Assembly (NCBI GenBank): GCA_046723645.1
Contig: JBKOUY010000106.1
Span: forward strand, 1 to 14,186
Source of the DNA: DASQUK01 sp046723645
GTDB lineage: Bacteria; Actinomycetota; Acidimicrobiia; Acidimicrobiales; VFJN01
Reading direction: 5' to 3'
Length of the DNA stretch: 14,186 bases
Positions 12,829 through 14,186 of this stretch are shown here, in pieces. Position 1 is the first letter of the stretch, and every line of letters starts with the position of its first letter. Made by a program: the position numbers and the translations under genes. The notes under the pieces are model-generated. The model was not told the DNA's origin and searched no databases. It saw nothing but the letters and a program-made list of their open reading frames with translations.

Positions 12829-12847
12829 CCCGAAGCTGCGCTTCGGG
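12829..12847 (-). terminator. Second, smaller hairpin after groEL
   Basis: CCCGAAGC (12829-12836) pairs with GCTTCGGG (12840-12847) around a 3-nt loop, with a possible closing G-U pair. It begins 9 nt past the groEL stop and precedes the larger stem by 7 nt, so the pair forms a tandem structure. Confidence 0.5.
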
Positions 12848-12856
12848 GACCAAACC

Positions 12857-14186
<1,330 letters not shown>

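Overview
The window is a GC-rich bacterial chromosome segment. It most resembles an actinobacterium, and I would guess an Acidimicrobiia-like lineage, although no rRNA or tRNA is present to settle this. The evidence is the high GC with GC-rich third codon positions, a coproheme decarboxylase of the Gram-positive heme route, a mycobacterial-type nitrobindin, a GroEL ending in a short GGM-EDF tail, and many genes with a -10-like hexamer directly before a GTG or ATG start, as in leaderless actinobacterial transcripts. I found no insertion sequence, CRISPR array, phage gene or sign of recent transfer.

Layout. (1) 150-4164, minus strand: a compact livH-livM-livG-livF operon for a branched-chain amino acid (HAAT-type) ABC importer, with two ATGA overlaps and one 9-nt gap. 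LivH carries a signal peptide and an extra extracytoplasmic beta-domain fused before the permease. No substrate-binding protein is present. Two GC hairpins and a G-rich tract follow livF. (2) 4360-5046, minus: hemQ/chdC, divergent from a small secreted lipoprotein gene (5101-5667, plus) across only 54 bp. (3) 5688-11499, minus: four genes in one direction. In transcription order they are a large secreted alpha/beta hydrolase, a nitrobindin, fdhD, and an FdhF/YdeP-type molybdopterin oxidoreductase. (4) 11605-12039, plus: a DUF983 zinc-ribbon membrane protein with a good leaderless promoter. (5) 12070-12729, minus: a histidine phosphatase. (6) 12857-14186, minus: groEL lacking its N-terminus because of the window edge, followed by a 15-bp perfect terminator-like hairpin and a smaller one.

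How they work together. LivHMGF would form two permeases and two ATPases needing a binding protein from elsewhere. FdhD sulfurates molybdenum cofactor for a bis-MGD enzyme, and the enzyme encoded 2 nt downstream is the obvious client. HemQ makes heme b from coproheme, and nitrobindin is a heme protein handling nitric oxide or peroxynitrite. HemQ, nitrobindin and the Mo enzyme give the middle of the window a heme/redox flavour, but a single pathway joining them is only an inference. Most of the content is conserved core or widespread accessory genes. The items most worth a second look are the LivH fusion, the repeated leaderless start architecture, the uncharacterised secreted hydrolase and the partnerless Mo oxidoreductase.
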